A program made the translations under genes and the position numbers. The notes beneath the pieces were generated by a model, which saw nothing but the letters and a program-made list of their open reading frames with translations, was not told the DNA's origin and ran no database searches. This document shows positions 34,607 to 48,012 of a DNA stretch of 64,000 nucleotides, in pieces (positions within the stretch are counted from its first letter, which is position 1; every line of letters starts with the position of its first letter). The stretch comes from Monosporascus cannonballus (taxonomy: Eukaryota; Ascomycota; Sordariomycetes; Xylariales): the NCBI GenBank assembly GCA_004154925.1, contig QJNS01000259.1:1-64000 (forward strand), in the 5' to 3' direction.

Positions 34607-37600
34607 CGATAAATATAATGTAAAAAAAATTCAAATAATTAAAGTTTACGTTAAAATAATGCGGAACCTTTATTATGCGATCGCAAATTACTTTCCGAAA
34701 AAAAACAAAAAAAAACCATATATCGGTATTTTTTGCACAAAATGCATACGGTAAAAAAAAAAAACAAATAACGGCCATTACCAGGGCTGCTCTGAAGAAA
34801 TTGAAATTTAACATAAATATAACGTGCCGTTTTAACGCCGAATCGTCAGCGGAATCAAAAAAAGGAAACATTAAGGTTATTACGCTAGAATAATACGTTT
34901 TACGCTTATTAGCAAAAAAACTAACCTTAAGCGAAACGGTATTTATTTCGAAGATTTCTTTTAATAAGTTCACGATAAGATTTACGGATTATAAGCCAAA
35001 GGTCTGGATAATCGAAAATTTATAACGTTAACTTAGAAAAACGCCGGAATAAAAAGGGAATATTATGTAAACCTAAATAACATTTTATTTTATCGGGATA
35101 AATTCGTTATTCCGTCGCAATATATTTCATACCAGTAATTTATTAATTAAACTTATAACGACTTTCGAAGAAAATATAAAAAAGATCGAGAAATTATTAA
35201 ATTAATCGGCCGCGAATTCTATTAAGAAATTTTAGCGAATAATATTTAATAAGATATCGAAAAATTTTCAGTATATTAAAATATACGGAAACCCAGATAT
35301 AAACCTTACGGAACATTATAATCGTTATTTCTACTGGAACAATTATTTTTAAAACTAAATATAGGTTTTATTATAGGATTACCTTTTAGCTTCAAAGATA
35401 ATAAGCGTATATATAATGTTATTTTAGTTATCGTCGGCCGCTTTACGCAAATAATATTATTTTTACTTACAGTTAAGACCTTAATAATTACGGAATTAAT
35501 TAGGATACTATAAAAAGAATATAAAAGATCGGTTCAGCTTTTTAATAGAGATCGTTAACGATCGAAATAAGTTATTTATTAGCTAATTTTGGGCCGAATT
35601 TTACCAAACGAAAAAAGCTGAACGCAGACTATTTACTGTCTATTATCTTTAAACGGATGGCCAAATTAAACGTATAAATTAAACGTTAAAAATATTTCAG
35701 AAATTATTACGATAAAAACCAAATAAATTAGGCTCGGCTATTATAAAAACCGAATTCGCTAATAATAACCATAAAAATAAATTTACTGAATATATATTAT
35801 TTAAAGCCTTATATAGTTATTATTTTCGTATAATAAAATAAATACCGGAAAGGTTATAATCTAATGTTTAAAAAGTACGTAAACGTTTAAAAGATATGGC
35901 GGAAGTTCGCCAATATATAAACGAAAATTAGGAGAAAGTTATAACCAGCCAGAAAAAATATAATACTTAAAGGTATTTACCGATAACCTTTAAAAAAGAT
36001 TAAATCATAAAAATATTTACGAAAAACCTTAAATTTAAAAAAAGCCGAAATAAATAGCAATATATATTTGAGTTACAAAGGTTAAACGAATACAGTTATA
36101 AATATATAAATTTTACTTATTTAAAAAGTATTAAAAATTATATAATATATTTCCGGTATGGTTAGTAAAACCGGAATATAATCGGAAAAAAGTCGATAAT
36201 TATATATTATTTCTTGATTTCGAAAACGAACAAGAGGAACAAATTATCGAAAAGATTATCCAATATGAAGACGAACGAAGCTGAAAAGAATTTCTGGATA
36301 AAAAAGAAAAATAACCCATTAAGTATAATATATAGAGATTAACAAAATATTTGGCAAAGGCAAAACGGATTATCGTTAAATATATAAAAAAGTTAAACAT
36401 ATTTATAAAAAATAAAATAAATATAAAGAAAAGCTTTAGGTATTTTGGTATATTACAGCCTATTAAAATCGGTCGAAAACTATTTAAATATTTATAAAAC
36501 GAATTAATTAGATTATATTTAAAATAAGGCCAAAGGGCGACAATATATTAACGGGATGTTAAGTATAAGGCGTAAAATAAGTAATAACAAATTATTACCG
36601 ATTAATTGCAAATATATAAAAATTATACGGACGGAATAATTTGCCGATTAAATATTAATAATATTAAACGTTTTTAATAAAAATCGAACCTATTATTTTA
36701 AAATTAAAATTTTACGTTTTATTAATAAAGTATAAGCGAACGTTTGGCAATTAATCGGTATTTAATTATTACTAAAACCAAAAAGATTATTAAGATTAAT
36801 CTGGCCTTATGGCATATGCAGAGTAAGTAGATAAATAGGCGGCGGAATGTTATCGAAAACGAAACCGGATGGCAAATTTACGGCGAAACCCGTAAAGAAG
36901 TCGGCAAAAACCAAAAAACTAAAAACCGAGCTGGAACCCCGTTTATGCGGCGATAAAACGGCGCGTTATTAACGACCTTTTAGCGTTCCCTATATATTAC
37001 GATTACTGAAGTTAATCAGGGCCTTATTATTATTATTAAACGCCGTCCGGATAAACTTAATATAATTACGAAATTCCGAAATAAATCTATTACGATCGAA
37101 TAAAACGATTTAATTCTTTTTTATGTTAACGGCAAACAGTCGGAAATAAATATTTTTTAACGCGTTAAAGGTAACTTTAAAAATAACGTAAAAAATATTA
37201 TATCGTTCATGCGGCGAACACGCGGTAATTATGCGGTAACAGACTTTACCGATATATATAAATATATTTTTACTTTTATATTAATATATGAATAACGTAT
37301 TAATAATCGGACAAAAATCGAAAACATATAAGCAAAAATAAACAAATTATTAATTCGTATTCGAAACGAAAAATTTCGAAACGGTATAAAAATTGCATTT
37401 TTACGGCCGTAATTACCGACCGTTTAACGACCTTAGCCCCACAAATTACGCGATCTTTTTCGGTATAAGCTTTGCGAAAAAAAAAACAAATATTTTTAAA
37501 TATAATTATTCGTTAATCAAATTATGTCAATTTATCGGCGTCCGGCTTAACCTCGTTTATTAATTCTTTTTCCAATTACGCAATTTTATAAAGGTAAACG

Positions 37601-38281
37601 AAAATTATTTAAGCATCATTTCGGAAAACGGCCGGAATTAATTTGGCGGTTAATAAATAATCAGCTATAAAAACAAATATATATACGAAAATATTTATTT
37701 TTATCCTAAATATAATAAACGCAAATTATAACGCCTTTTTTTGACAAATCAAAAACATATATAATATTAAAATCAAAATAAAAAAAGGCGGATAAAATAT
37801 TAATAAGGTTCGCCGAAAATCGATAAGTTGTTATTAATCTTTCGGACAAAATCGAAATAACCTAAATCGTAAAAGATTTTATATTTATTAAAAATATTAT
37901 TACGAATAAATATTATGGGGGCGAACCGCCGGAAATCGGGAAGAAAATATACGGCGAAATAAAAACAAAATAAAGGAAAAAATAATAACCGTTCGGAAAA
38001 AAAGAAAAATATAAGCAGAAATTATCAATGCAAAACTTATCGGAAAAGAAGACGGAAACAAGGACAATAATACAGGAATTAAATAATACCTTAATTAGAA
38101 ACACTCGGCAACCGGCCCCATACTTGCGACAGCGGGATAACAGCGCATAAACTAACTAAACTACAACAGAACATATATACTCCTATAACCGTGCCGCATA
38201 AACCGATATTACGCTAACTATAATACGAGCGTACGGTTAATAACAATTATTAAGGACCAGCATTTAAAAAAAGGCAAACAA
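34607..38281 (+). pseudogene. Integrase part of pol and 3' region of element 3 (right of element 2)
   Basis: Integrase motifs survive: IEIVNDRNKLFIS then FWAEFYQTKK near 35545-35610 (ancestral SDRD-type), and YYL, stop, TDGQIKRIN near 35641-35680 (ancestral PQTDGQTERVN). Their position after element 2 shows where element 3 was split. The short open frames at 34675-34893 and 34590-34973 are chance. Confidence 0.8.
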
Positions 38282-38480
38282 TATGAAAAAATAAAGAAAA
38301 TACAAGAAATACGGCTAAATATCGGCAATTAGTCGCCGACTTATATCCTTTGAAATAACTACAAGCTCTATATTAGGACAACGTATACATAACCCAGATA
38401 AAAGTCTGCCAATATACGCATTTCTTGGAATAGTTTGTAACTGCTTGCTATCACTTCGCTTACTTATTCATTACCTTACA
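38282..38480 (+). repeat. 3' LTR of element 3
   Basis: 199 bp, starting TATGAAAAAATA and ending CCTTACA. It is the partner of 23306-23503. Confidence 0.88.
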
Positions 38481-38485
38481 CTTTT

Positions 38486-41400
38486 TAATTAATTTATCGA
38501 TTAATATTTAATTTCTTTTATTGTGTAACATTAAGCCACCACCAAAGCATTTAAAAAATCAGTTTATGAATTTGTTATTTAGGAATATTTATTTTAATTC
38601 GTAGAATTACGTTAAAATATAAAGATAAAAAAGCTGAACTCTATATCGAAAAAATATTTAAAGTTTGTTTTACTTAAATGCAAATATATTCTCTTATTAA
38701 GATTTAAATAGTTCTGTAAATTAAATCTTCGTTATCATTATCGTTTTTACGAAAAATGTTCTAAATATATTTAAATCAATAATAAGGAAATACAGAAACG
38801 TTTTAAAATTATTTAAAAAGAGCATTAGGTTTTTTAACTAAGATAACTAAAAAAAGACATTAAAATATAATTTGGAAGACTGGAATAAAAAGCAAACGGG
38901 GATTTACTGAATTTTACAATTTTAATAAAAAGAATATATTTAGAAATATATTATTATTTTCCGACATAATATATTCAAAACAAAGTAAATATATAGTAAG
39001 TGATATATTGTAATTAATGTTTTTTATGAAGTGTTGAATATTACGATAAGAATAAAACTTTTAACTTTTTAATTTATAAAACATAAAATTTATATATTAT
39101 ATAAGTTATTACGATACAAATTAAATTATTTAAGCGTCGTTTTAAATATTAATATATTTTTAAATATAAAAGCGATGTAACTATTAAGAAAAAACAAAAC
39201 AAAATATGTTAATTATATCGCCTAATATAATATTAGAACTTATAGAATTCGGAACGGTTTAATACAAATATTGAAACTAAAGTAAATAGTTTAATTATAA
39301 CACAATAAACTTTTAATGAAACAGATGTAGAAAACTCAAATAATAAAATAATAAAAGGTTTATTTTAAAAAGGATTTATAGATTTAAATAAAAGGCGTTG
39401 TAACGAAAATGAATAAAACGTTAATATAATTTAGCCACAGTATAAATAAAAGCTGTTAGAACAAAACATTGAATACGGAATAGAAAAAGGCAAAAGGCGA
39501 AGTTTAAAAAACATTAAAGAAACAATAAAACGCTTTAAAGAATAATTAAAGAATGTTAGGGATAAAGAGAACGCTTTTGTTTTAGAGTCTGACATCGATA
39601 ACGCAGAGTGTATATCGTGTATTACGAACGACAAAAATATTTAATATATATCAATTGAAAAGAAAATAATTTATTAACGTATTTTACGTATATATAAAAA
39701 AGAATTTCATTTTTTGAATTGAATCGGAATAAACAATATAAACAAATAATAATATTAACATGTTTTAATTGTTTCTTTATAAAATAAAATTGATAAACAA
39801 ATCACTTTATAAAATTAGCTAAAAGAAAATTCATACCCGTAAAAAGCATGTTTTGTTTTTCCGCTTAATATAATTGTTAATTTATAAAAGGGCTAATTTA
39901 GATTATTACACAAAAGTATTAACAAAAGGTTATTACTAACATTTTTTTAAATTAACATTTATTATAAACGTTAGAAAAATATTGAGACGAAAGTTTATAT
40001 ATTTATATAAAAATTAAAAAGACATATCGATCCGGTATAATAAAATATTATGTCGTAAATAGAAATTTAATTATATAACGCAAAATGTAACAGAATAAAA
40101 CAAAATTATATTTATTATGAAAAGGCCAAATACATTAATACAAACAATAGATATAACAACTTTATATATTATATACGGAAATGTAAATACGATTTAAGAA
40201 ATTCGAATTTTGTTTAAAAAACATTGTCTATACTAAAGCCGTAAAATGACGAAAGTGAAAAGAAATTAAAAAGAATTTTACAAAAAGGCTTGAAATATAA
40301 CGATAAAAGCTGTTAGTAATATTATTGTCTTGGGAAAGCTAATCGAAACATATTAGTATACTGTAAAATATATTATCGAATTTTACGCGAAAATTATTTA
40401 ATACGAAATAATATTAATAGATTAAAATTATTAAAAAACATAAATTAAAATCTTATAGAATTACGACTATCGATGTTTAAAATTTCCCCTATATTGAAGA
40501 AAAAATTACGAACAAAATTAATCATTTGAAAATTTTTATTTACATAAGATATTATTTAAATAATTTCGACATCTTTTTGTTTCAAATTTAAGAAATAACT
40601 TTTAAAAAATTATAATGAATTAATTATATAAAGTTCGTTTTATACTTACTTAATAAATAACATTATTAAAAAAACGATATGTTAATATTCGGCTAAAAGT
40701 TGTGACAGATATAAATCTAAAAAAAAATTATTTTTTAACTTTTAGGTATAAAATATAAATAAAAAATAAATATTACAGATATATGCGATATATTATTACT
40801 ATTAAATTAAAGTTAACTAATTAAATAACGACTTTTATTAACAGGTTTCAAAGTTAAAAAAACTTGATTAATATATTATTATAATATTATTAATATAAGT
40901 AATTCCTTTAAAACATATTTATTACGAAATTGTTAAATTATAACGAATAAAATCATAAAGTAATTTTTAATAAAAGTTTATTTACAAGGTTGTTTTTTAT
41001 AACTTTAACGAGAATACGTTATACGGTTTTAAAAGACAATTTAAAAAATCAGTTACAGAGAAAAAAGATTTTGATTTTCGAAATTATTTTCAAAATACTT
41101 TATACGTTTCGTGTTAAAAGAAAATCCAAAATATTACGTCTTATATTCAATTATTAATAATTAAACGATATTATCGTTAAAAAAAGAAATACCGTTACTT
41201 TTAATAACTAAAAGGGAATTTCTTTATAAATTTAAATATTTTACGACATTTAATTTTAAATACAGATATAACGTTTTTAAGATTAAAACAAATACGAATA
41301 AAAAATAATTTTCAAAACGATATACAGATTGTTGAAATACCTATTTATAGTAATACTATTTACGAATATACCCGTAATCTTTCAACGGATTATATTTTAT

Positions 41401-44054
41401 ATATTATTAATATATTTCAACAGTTTTGTTACGTATTATTTCGACGGTATTTTTATTTATTCGAATCTTAAACAATAAGTGCGAAATGCGTTTATAAAAC
41501 GGTTTAAATTTTGTAACATATTGAGTTCGCATTTAATATAATAAAGTTATTTTGGTTAAGAAATTACTATATTTAATACAGAATATTATTTCAAAATATA
41601 TTAAAATAAACCTTTAAAAATTAGTTCCATTTCCAGAATAATATAGGTTACTTAGAGTTACATAAAATGGAAATATATTTTCAATTTATTATTTATTATA
41701 AAAGGTGTATTTAAAGTTTTAGCGAAACTATAATACGCGTAATTAATGTTATCGAAATAAATTTTAATAAATATTAAATACGACAAAATCCTTATCAAAT
41801 ATTAAAAATGGAATTATTAGCAAATTTATATTAATTATGTACAATTAAATAGGTCTCGTTAAATTAAAATTTAAATGCTTAAATATACAGTAAACGAGTT
41901 AATAAAATAATGAAATAATTAAAACATATTATGGCTTCTTATACTTTTTTATATAAATTAAAACAATAACAATTTATAACGATATTTTCGAAAGAGAAAA
42001 TTGGTAATTATTTTTCTAGCTTTTCGAAAGCTTAAATATATTTTTAAAGACAATTTTACAAAATTAAGATTGATAGGAATTATTAAATCTTTACCGCAGG
42101 ATAATTATAATACATGAAAAAATACCGAATTTCGGCTTTATTATTTATTATTTACAAAGATTGTTTAAGAAACGGTAGAGCCAATATTTTAAATAATTAA
42201 TTAGTTTTGGAAAAATTTCAATTGAAATTAAGTATTCAACTTTTCATATTACTTTAAAAAATATTAATATTCATGCTACACTTCAATATTAGGTGCCCTA
42301 TTATATAATATATTTTATGTTATTTATAAATATGATAATAATAAATTTCAAAGTTTAATTAAGTGATAGGTTTTAAAAGAATTTCTAAATATACTTTATA
42401 CAATACATATATAAATACTAATTATATAAATATATAAGATTTGATAAATTTATTAAATTTTTTAATATATTAATTCTTGTTTTAACTTAAAGTTGATGGT
42501 TTGAAAATAACCATATAACTTTAACTAAATGTTACAACTATTATCATTGTTTAAAAGAAAATTAAATTGGGTTAACATGAGTTTTATTTCAAAATCCTGT
42601 TTGTTGTAAAACTAAATAATAAAAATATATTATAATAGTATTTTCCCAATCGTTAACAGATTAAGGGAATTCTTTTACTTTATACTTCATTCAATAATTA
42701 AAATTATAAATTATATAATACCCTTACAATTTTATATATTAATAAAGAGAATAGTTAAATTAAATTATAAAAGGCTATTTACTCAATTATATTAATTATA
42801 TATATAATGATTAAATTAAATATTACATATTATATAATAGGTTTATAATATTAAGATTATTAAATATTAAGAATGTCTAATAAATTCAAATTTAAACTTT
42901 ATTTATTATATTTTAAAAAATATATTTAAAAATAGTTTTTTGTTAAAGCAATATTTATGTCATACTTAGGTAAATAATTATTTTAAAAAATAGAAATATA
43001 ATCAATATTCGTAGAGAAATATATTAGTATACATTGTAATTGAAAAGAATACAACAAATTAATCGTCGAAAAAGGAGAAACAGCTGACCATGTTATAAAC
43101 ATATGTAAATAAAATGACTTAGCAAAAAATTCAAGTTTAAATATATTGATTTATATAATATATCTAGAAGAATTTAAAAAATAATTACGAACTGGAATTT
43201 TCGCTTAAATTTAAATGTTATTTTATCTTCAGCGTTTTTTTACTGAAATTAATAATAAACATCATTAAAGTCTACGGGAATAAATTGGCGTAAAAACAAG
43301 GAACGAAATTGTATATAAAATTGAGAAAGTATTTAATATGTAAAGAAAAAAAAGAAAAACGGATTTATCTTATACTTATTTAAATTTCGAAAATACTTGA
43401 AAACCTGTAAAGAAATGTTATAGATACTTAACATTTATTAAAAACTCTTTATTATTAATGCTAAAACAGTTTTATAAAGAGTTGAAATTAATACTTAACC
43501 AGTTAATAATATTAAAGCTAGTCTAGTTAAAAAAGATCATAGATGGTACGAACGTAATTATTTCAGCCGTTAATTATTTTTATTTTGTTTTAAAACGTTT
43601 GAATACCTTTATTAACACGGCATTTTTAGTATTACGATGAAATATTTTTACGCCTTAATGACGACAAAATTGTCGCTATTTGTGAAAGCTATCTAATTTA
43701 TTACCGGCGATACATAATACCCTTCGAATCTACTTTTTCTTACCCTTTTAGCGAATATTTTATTAAAAGACTTCTTATATTTAATGACGGACGATTTACA
43801 AACGTTCTAAGAATCGCTATAAACAATATACTGCGCACACGTTTCAGAATTGTAAAAGATCTTATATTTTATCTTTTTTTATAACGAAAATGAAAAATGT
43901 ATTTTAAAACCTAAACGAATAATTTCTCCTTATATAAAACAGTTAATACCTTTACGCGAATAGGTTTTTTGTAATATGACCGGATATGGTAAATCTTTTA
44001 AAAAGAATTATAAATAAAATTTTCGAAATAAAAAGATTAGAAAGAAAATATTCG
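38486..44054 (+). pseudogene. gag-pol remnant of element 4
   Basis: This is the continuation of element 4 after the element 3 insertion. It is extremely decayed. The RT box is still visible at 41437-41448, read as YFDG within VTYYFDGIFIYSN and aligning with the YLDD region of element 1. Other domains can be placed only by comparison with element 1. No usable frame remains. Confidence 0.75.
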
Positions 44055-44440
44055 TATTATAACCTAATCGGCTTAACAGGGCCAAAAACGGTCGAGATAA
44101 AAAAACTAGACACGATACGGGTGACAATTATGTAATCAACCTAAGACTTTTAAATATCTGAATACTTTAAACTTTTTAAACGTTACAAAAAAATTAAAAA
44201 ACTTAAAGAACTTGAAAATTTACGCCATTTAATTATCTTTAACAATAAATAAAAAATTTATATTTGGTATTTCTCTAACTTAAACAATATTAGATGGTAA
44301 TATAATTTCGTTACTCAAAACATTGTTAGTATTACAAATCGTTATTAAATTATTTTATTATTTATATTTTTACAATATTCCTACTAATATAAACACGTAC
44401 GACTTAAGATTAATAATTGGTTAAACCCCTACACGTTATA
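44055..44440 (+). repeat. 3' LTR of element 4
   Basis: About 386 bp, starting TATTATAACC and ending CACGTTATA, followed by the TSD ATTAC. Confidence 0.87.
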
Positions 44441-44445
44441 ATTAC

Positions 44446-45028
44446 GTTTCGATTTACTTATTAATTTTCTTTATTATAAAAGACCACTTAATAACGTTCT
44501 AGAGAATTGGAAAAAATATTCTTTTATTCGATAAAATTTGTTTTTAAACACTATATACCTTTTTGCGTAATTTTGTACGGCGTAAGTTATTAACAAGATA
44601 TGACGTAAAAGGTCATTACTTTTTACGTTTAAAGGTTGTTAAATTAATAAACGATATGTTATATGCTTTATTTAAAATATTTTAATACGAAAAAAATTCA
44701 AAAAGCTTAGCAAAAAAGTATTATATATTTAAAAATCGTTTAACTTTTTAAGTTATTATATCAAGGTAGTTCGATTATATGTTATCGTATTTTCAATTTC
44801 GCTTATACAGTTAACGGCTTTTACTTTATAACGATAACTTTAACTTTTGAAAAAGAAACAAATGTTTAGATTTTTAGGGTCAAATTTTAATATTAAACCC
44901 TTTAACACTAGAGTTATTAGTTATTACTATTTTTCAAATAGGTTTGCAGATATTATTAAAATATTATTTAAACATTTCAAATGTTAAGATATTAATATTA
45001 TTAAATAACCTAATAAATATAACGCAAA
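44446..45028. other. AT-rich DNA flanking element 4
   Basis: This is the right half of the sequence into which element 4 inserted, continuous with that ending at 22875. It is heavily AT-rich with no readable domain. Confidence 0.5.
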
Positions 45029-45375
45029 TATAACGGCTAAAAGTTTTAACTATTTATTGAACCTTAGTTACAACAGTTTATATTAGTAGAAAGATTGTAG
45101 AAATTTAAGTAATAAGATAACTTAATTACGTTTTGTAATATCAAGGGGTTTTAAGTAATAAAATTTTATATTACAAACTAATAATAGTTAAGTTATAATA
45201 ACAAACAACGTATATATTATTTTAACTCATTGGCTTATTACTAGTGGATTTATAATTCTGCAAATTAGTTTATTACTAGTAAATTTATAATTTATTACGT
45301 AAGATAACCTATTTAGTTTTTTAATTAATTTAGTTATAATAGGTTTTAAACCCTGTATTTTATCGAATCGTAATA
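45029..45375 (-). repeat. Minus-oriented LTR of the element 1/2/4 lineage
   Basis: On the minus strand it starts TATTACGATTCG and ends GCCGTTATA. It contains two copies of a degenerate form of the 35-base unit seen in the element 1 LTR. The following 45376 to about 45560 resembles the reverse complement of the 3' internal end of element 1, so this is the 3' LTR of a minus-strand element whose remainder I cannot delimit. Confidence 0.7.
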
Positions 45376-45869
45376 CTATTTCTACTTTTTTATAAATTTT
45401 AGCTTTACGATTTTGTTCTTAGTAAGTTCTCTTATTTTTAATTCTCTTTTGTCGTATTTTTAAACGCTGTTTTTGTAAAATCAAAAAACGTTATATTTTA
45501 ATTAGCTTAATTGAAATCAATAATTTTGACATTATACAGTACTTTTTTAAGTGTTTTTAAAACCTTTATGTGTTAAAAAAGGCTTGAAATTACAAAGAAT
45601 ATATGCGTCATAGTTAGTTGTATAATGAGATAGCTATTTTTATTTCTATAATTAACTATGACGTCGTTAAGACCTGTCTTTTACTAAAAGAAAAATTAAT
45701 TATTAAAAAGGCTTTATTCGATTTTCTTACTCCATTATTTCGCATTCATCATTAGTGCTAACAATATTAAATTCAGGGTGTTAAATTTATTAACCGTACC
45801 TTTTACTTTCTGTATTAACCGAGCGATTTTAAATTTCGTAAATTAGAAATAATAATAAAAGTTTAAAGC
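45376..45869 (-). other. 3' internal fragment of a minus-strand Gypsy-type element, then AT-rich DNA
   Basis: The sequence is AT-rich and the first roughly 180 bases are similar in layout to the region before the 3' LTR of element 1. No protein domain is readable. Confidence 0.4.
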
Positions 45870-45874
45870 TTTAA

Positions 45875-46005
45875 TGTTATGGCTGCACCATAGCCATAGC
45901 GCCACCAGGGCAAAACATCACTGGAATGATAGCAGTTGTAATAACCATCCTGGAGCTTACAGCTGCATATATACTAGACCTGTTAGTGTGGACTAAGTTG
46001 TAAAA
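45875..46005 (-). mobile_element. 131-bp LTR-like insertion, copy 2
   Basis: This is the reverse complement of copy 1 over most of its length (shared GCATATATAC and GGCTGCACCAT blocks). The flanks TTTAA (45870-45874) and TTTAG (46006-46010) are a one-mismatch target duplication. Confidence 0.72.
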
Positions 46006-46010
46006 TTTAG

Positions 46011-46436
46011 GAAAATAAACGTTATGGATTGGATTTTGGTTATCTCGTGAGCTCCGCCTTTTTAAGACGTTAATTAAAACGTTATTTTTCATTTCCTCGT
46101 TATTAATAAAAATTCTTTAATAAGCGTTAAGTATTTATAGAGCTTTTTGCAAGCATTTTATATATTTTAGAAATCTCGATGCTTTTTGTTTTTATAGAAT
46201 TCAATATTAATAAAATCTTTTGTGATTTTTTATATCGAGAGTTTTCTTTATTTCGTACATAATTTCCTTGTTTGCTTTTATAACATTTTATTCCGTATAG
46301 TCTATAATAATATCTATTATTTACTAAAATAGGAATACGTAAAACGCAAGATATAATTTAATTTTTAATCAAACTTTTAATTAATAATCATTTTATAATA
46401 TATTTCAACGATTTTCTATAAACTGATATATTTATA
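46011..46436. other. AT-rich spacer
   Basis: Nothing recognisable. Confidence 0.5.
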
Positions 46437-46576
46437 TGTTACGGTTTAGGTGATATCGTAAAGGCTCCAGTCATTTATACCGCTATAAGCACCAGGATAA
46501 TTGCCACTATTTCGATTATTCCACCGATCTTTTGCCTTTGCCCCTGATTGTATAGCGGTATAGTGCAGCCGTAATA
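46437..46576 (+). mobile_element. 140-bp LTR-like insertion, copy 3
   Basis: It starts TGTTACGGTT, ends GCAGCCGTAATA, and is flanked by TTATA at 46432-46436 and 46577-46581. It shares the central ATTATTCCACCGATCTTTT block with copy 1. Confidence 0.75.
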
Positions 46577-46581
46577 TTATA

Positions 46582-47141
46582 TTTAAGCTTTTTGTGAATC
46601 TCTTTTGCAGAAATATTTTTGATAGCGAAAAATATCATTTTTTTCTTTTTTGAATATTCGTTTTTTAACCCTGTTTAATATTAATATTTATTTATTTAAC
46701 TGTATATTGTTTTGACTCTATTCTTATTTCGGGAAAAAACTATTAAATTTATTTTAATATATATTCTATTTTAACGTCACCTGATTTAGTGTATACGTTA
46801 TTATGAAAATTAATATTACAAATTAAATAAATAATAAGAAACTTCTTACCGCAATTATTTTCTGAACAATTAAGATAATATCGTAAATAACCTTTTAATA
46901 TTTAAAATATTCGTTTAATACTTTCCGCCGTTTAGTGGTTAATTATATTAAATAATTTTATATAATAGTTTATATATACCTATCGATTTGTTTTTAAAAA
47001 ACGTATTATGTACCTTACTGAATTTGATTTTAATAAAGTAAAAAAATCGAAAATTGTATAAGTTTATTAACGGTTACAAATATACTGTATAATTTATTTT
47101 TATTACTAGATTATCGAATAAAGGAAATTTAATAATAAAAT
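46582..47141. other. AT-rich spacer
   Basis: Nothing recognisable. Confidence 0.5.
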
Positions 47142-47537
47142 TTTTATAACCTAACGGTCTTAGCTTATATACAGACGGTCGAAGCCACAGAAAAAGCTGA
47201 TTCCGACCTCAGCCAAGACGTTACGTAACTAGTTCAAAGGTTTTAAGGCGTTAAGCACTTTAAGCCCCTTAAGTCAGCAGGAAAGCTTAAAGAGCTTAAT
47301 GAGCTTAAGGGTTTAAGCGGCTTAAATATTTCGAATCAAAATAAAAATATATACGTTTGCTATTGTCATAATATATATAATATTAGCTTACAATAATATA
47401 TCGTAACCTAAATTACTTTTAGCATTATAAAACGTAATAAGATGCTATATTTATTATTTAAGCCTTTGCGATATTTTTGTTAATATAGACCCGTATAATT
47501 TAAGTTTAATAATTAGTTAAATTGGATTATCGTTATA
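47142..47537 (+). repeat. 5' LTR of a truncated Gypsy-type element (element 5)
   Basis: About 396 bp, related to the element 4 LTR (TATAACCTAACGG start, ATCGTTATA end). It keeps a normal-GC block at about 47190-47320. No 3' partner in the same orientation is found in the window. Confidence 0.78.
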
Positions 47538-48012
47538 CCTTATAAGCTTTTACTTAATAGTACTGTCAAACATTAAATAATATCCGTTTATTTAAAATAT
47601 TAACTAATATTGAAGCATTTCTTATTACCGCAAAATTTGAGGCTCAAATTAAGAAATATGAAAAATCAATATAATAATTTATAAAATAAATACTAATTAT
47701 TCCAATACGTAATATTATATTGTAACATATGGCAAAAAAGCCTTAGCCTTATAACAAAAAAAGAAATATGCAGGATTTCTGTACTTAAGAACGAGCATGC
47801 TTTCGTTTTCAGAATCTAGCTAAATCTGCAAATAAAATTTTCGTCATAGCAATTTTTCTCACGGAAAATACCTTAAACTAATTCGAACTAAATATAAGAG
47901 ATTATTTGGAAAACGTTATAGTTAATGAGAAAAAAGCTATTAATTTTTTTAATTATGTAATCTTTAAAGAAAAAATGAAGACTAATTTTGAAAATCCGGC
48001 CGAAAAAAGAAC
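47538..48012 (+). pseudogene. 5' leader and gag start of element 5, truncated
   Basis: The leader matches that of element 1 after its 5' LTR. A gag stretch is readable (RFQNLAKSANKIFVIAIFLT, then IRDYLENVIVNEKKAINFF, to NPAEKRT) with a few stops. It ends abruptly at 48012 where a minus-oriented LTR begins. Confidence 0.75.

Larger units (their letters stand above)
23306..38480 (+). mobile_element. Element 3: distinct Ty3/Gypsy-type element nested in element 4
   Basis: Short LTRs (23306-23503, 198 bp; 38282-38480, 199 bp) and target duplication CTTTT (23301-23305, 38481-38485) define it. The LTR sequence is unrelated to that of elements 1, 2 and 4, so it is another family. Without the 7-kb element 2 and the 622-bp element it is about 7.5 kb. 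It is heavily RIP-altered but retains CpG. Confidence 0.9.
22876..44440 (+). mobile_element. Element 4: outermost Ty3/Gypsy-type element of the nest
   Basis: LTRs at 22876-23254 and 44055-44440, with target duplication ATTAC at 22871-22875 and 44441-44445, delimit the element. Of its 21.6 kb, 15.2 kb is element 3 and its nested cargo, inserted only 51 bases past the 5' LTR, leaving about 6.4 kb of its own sequence. It is the most decayed of the resolved elements: CpG is scarcer and TpG/CpA commoner than in elements 1-3. Confidence 0.88.
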
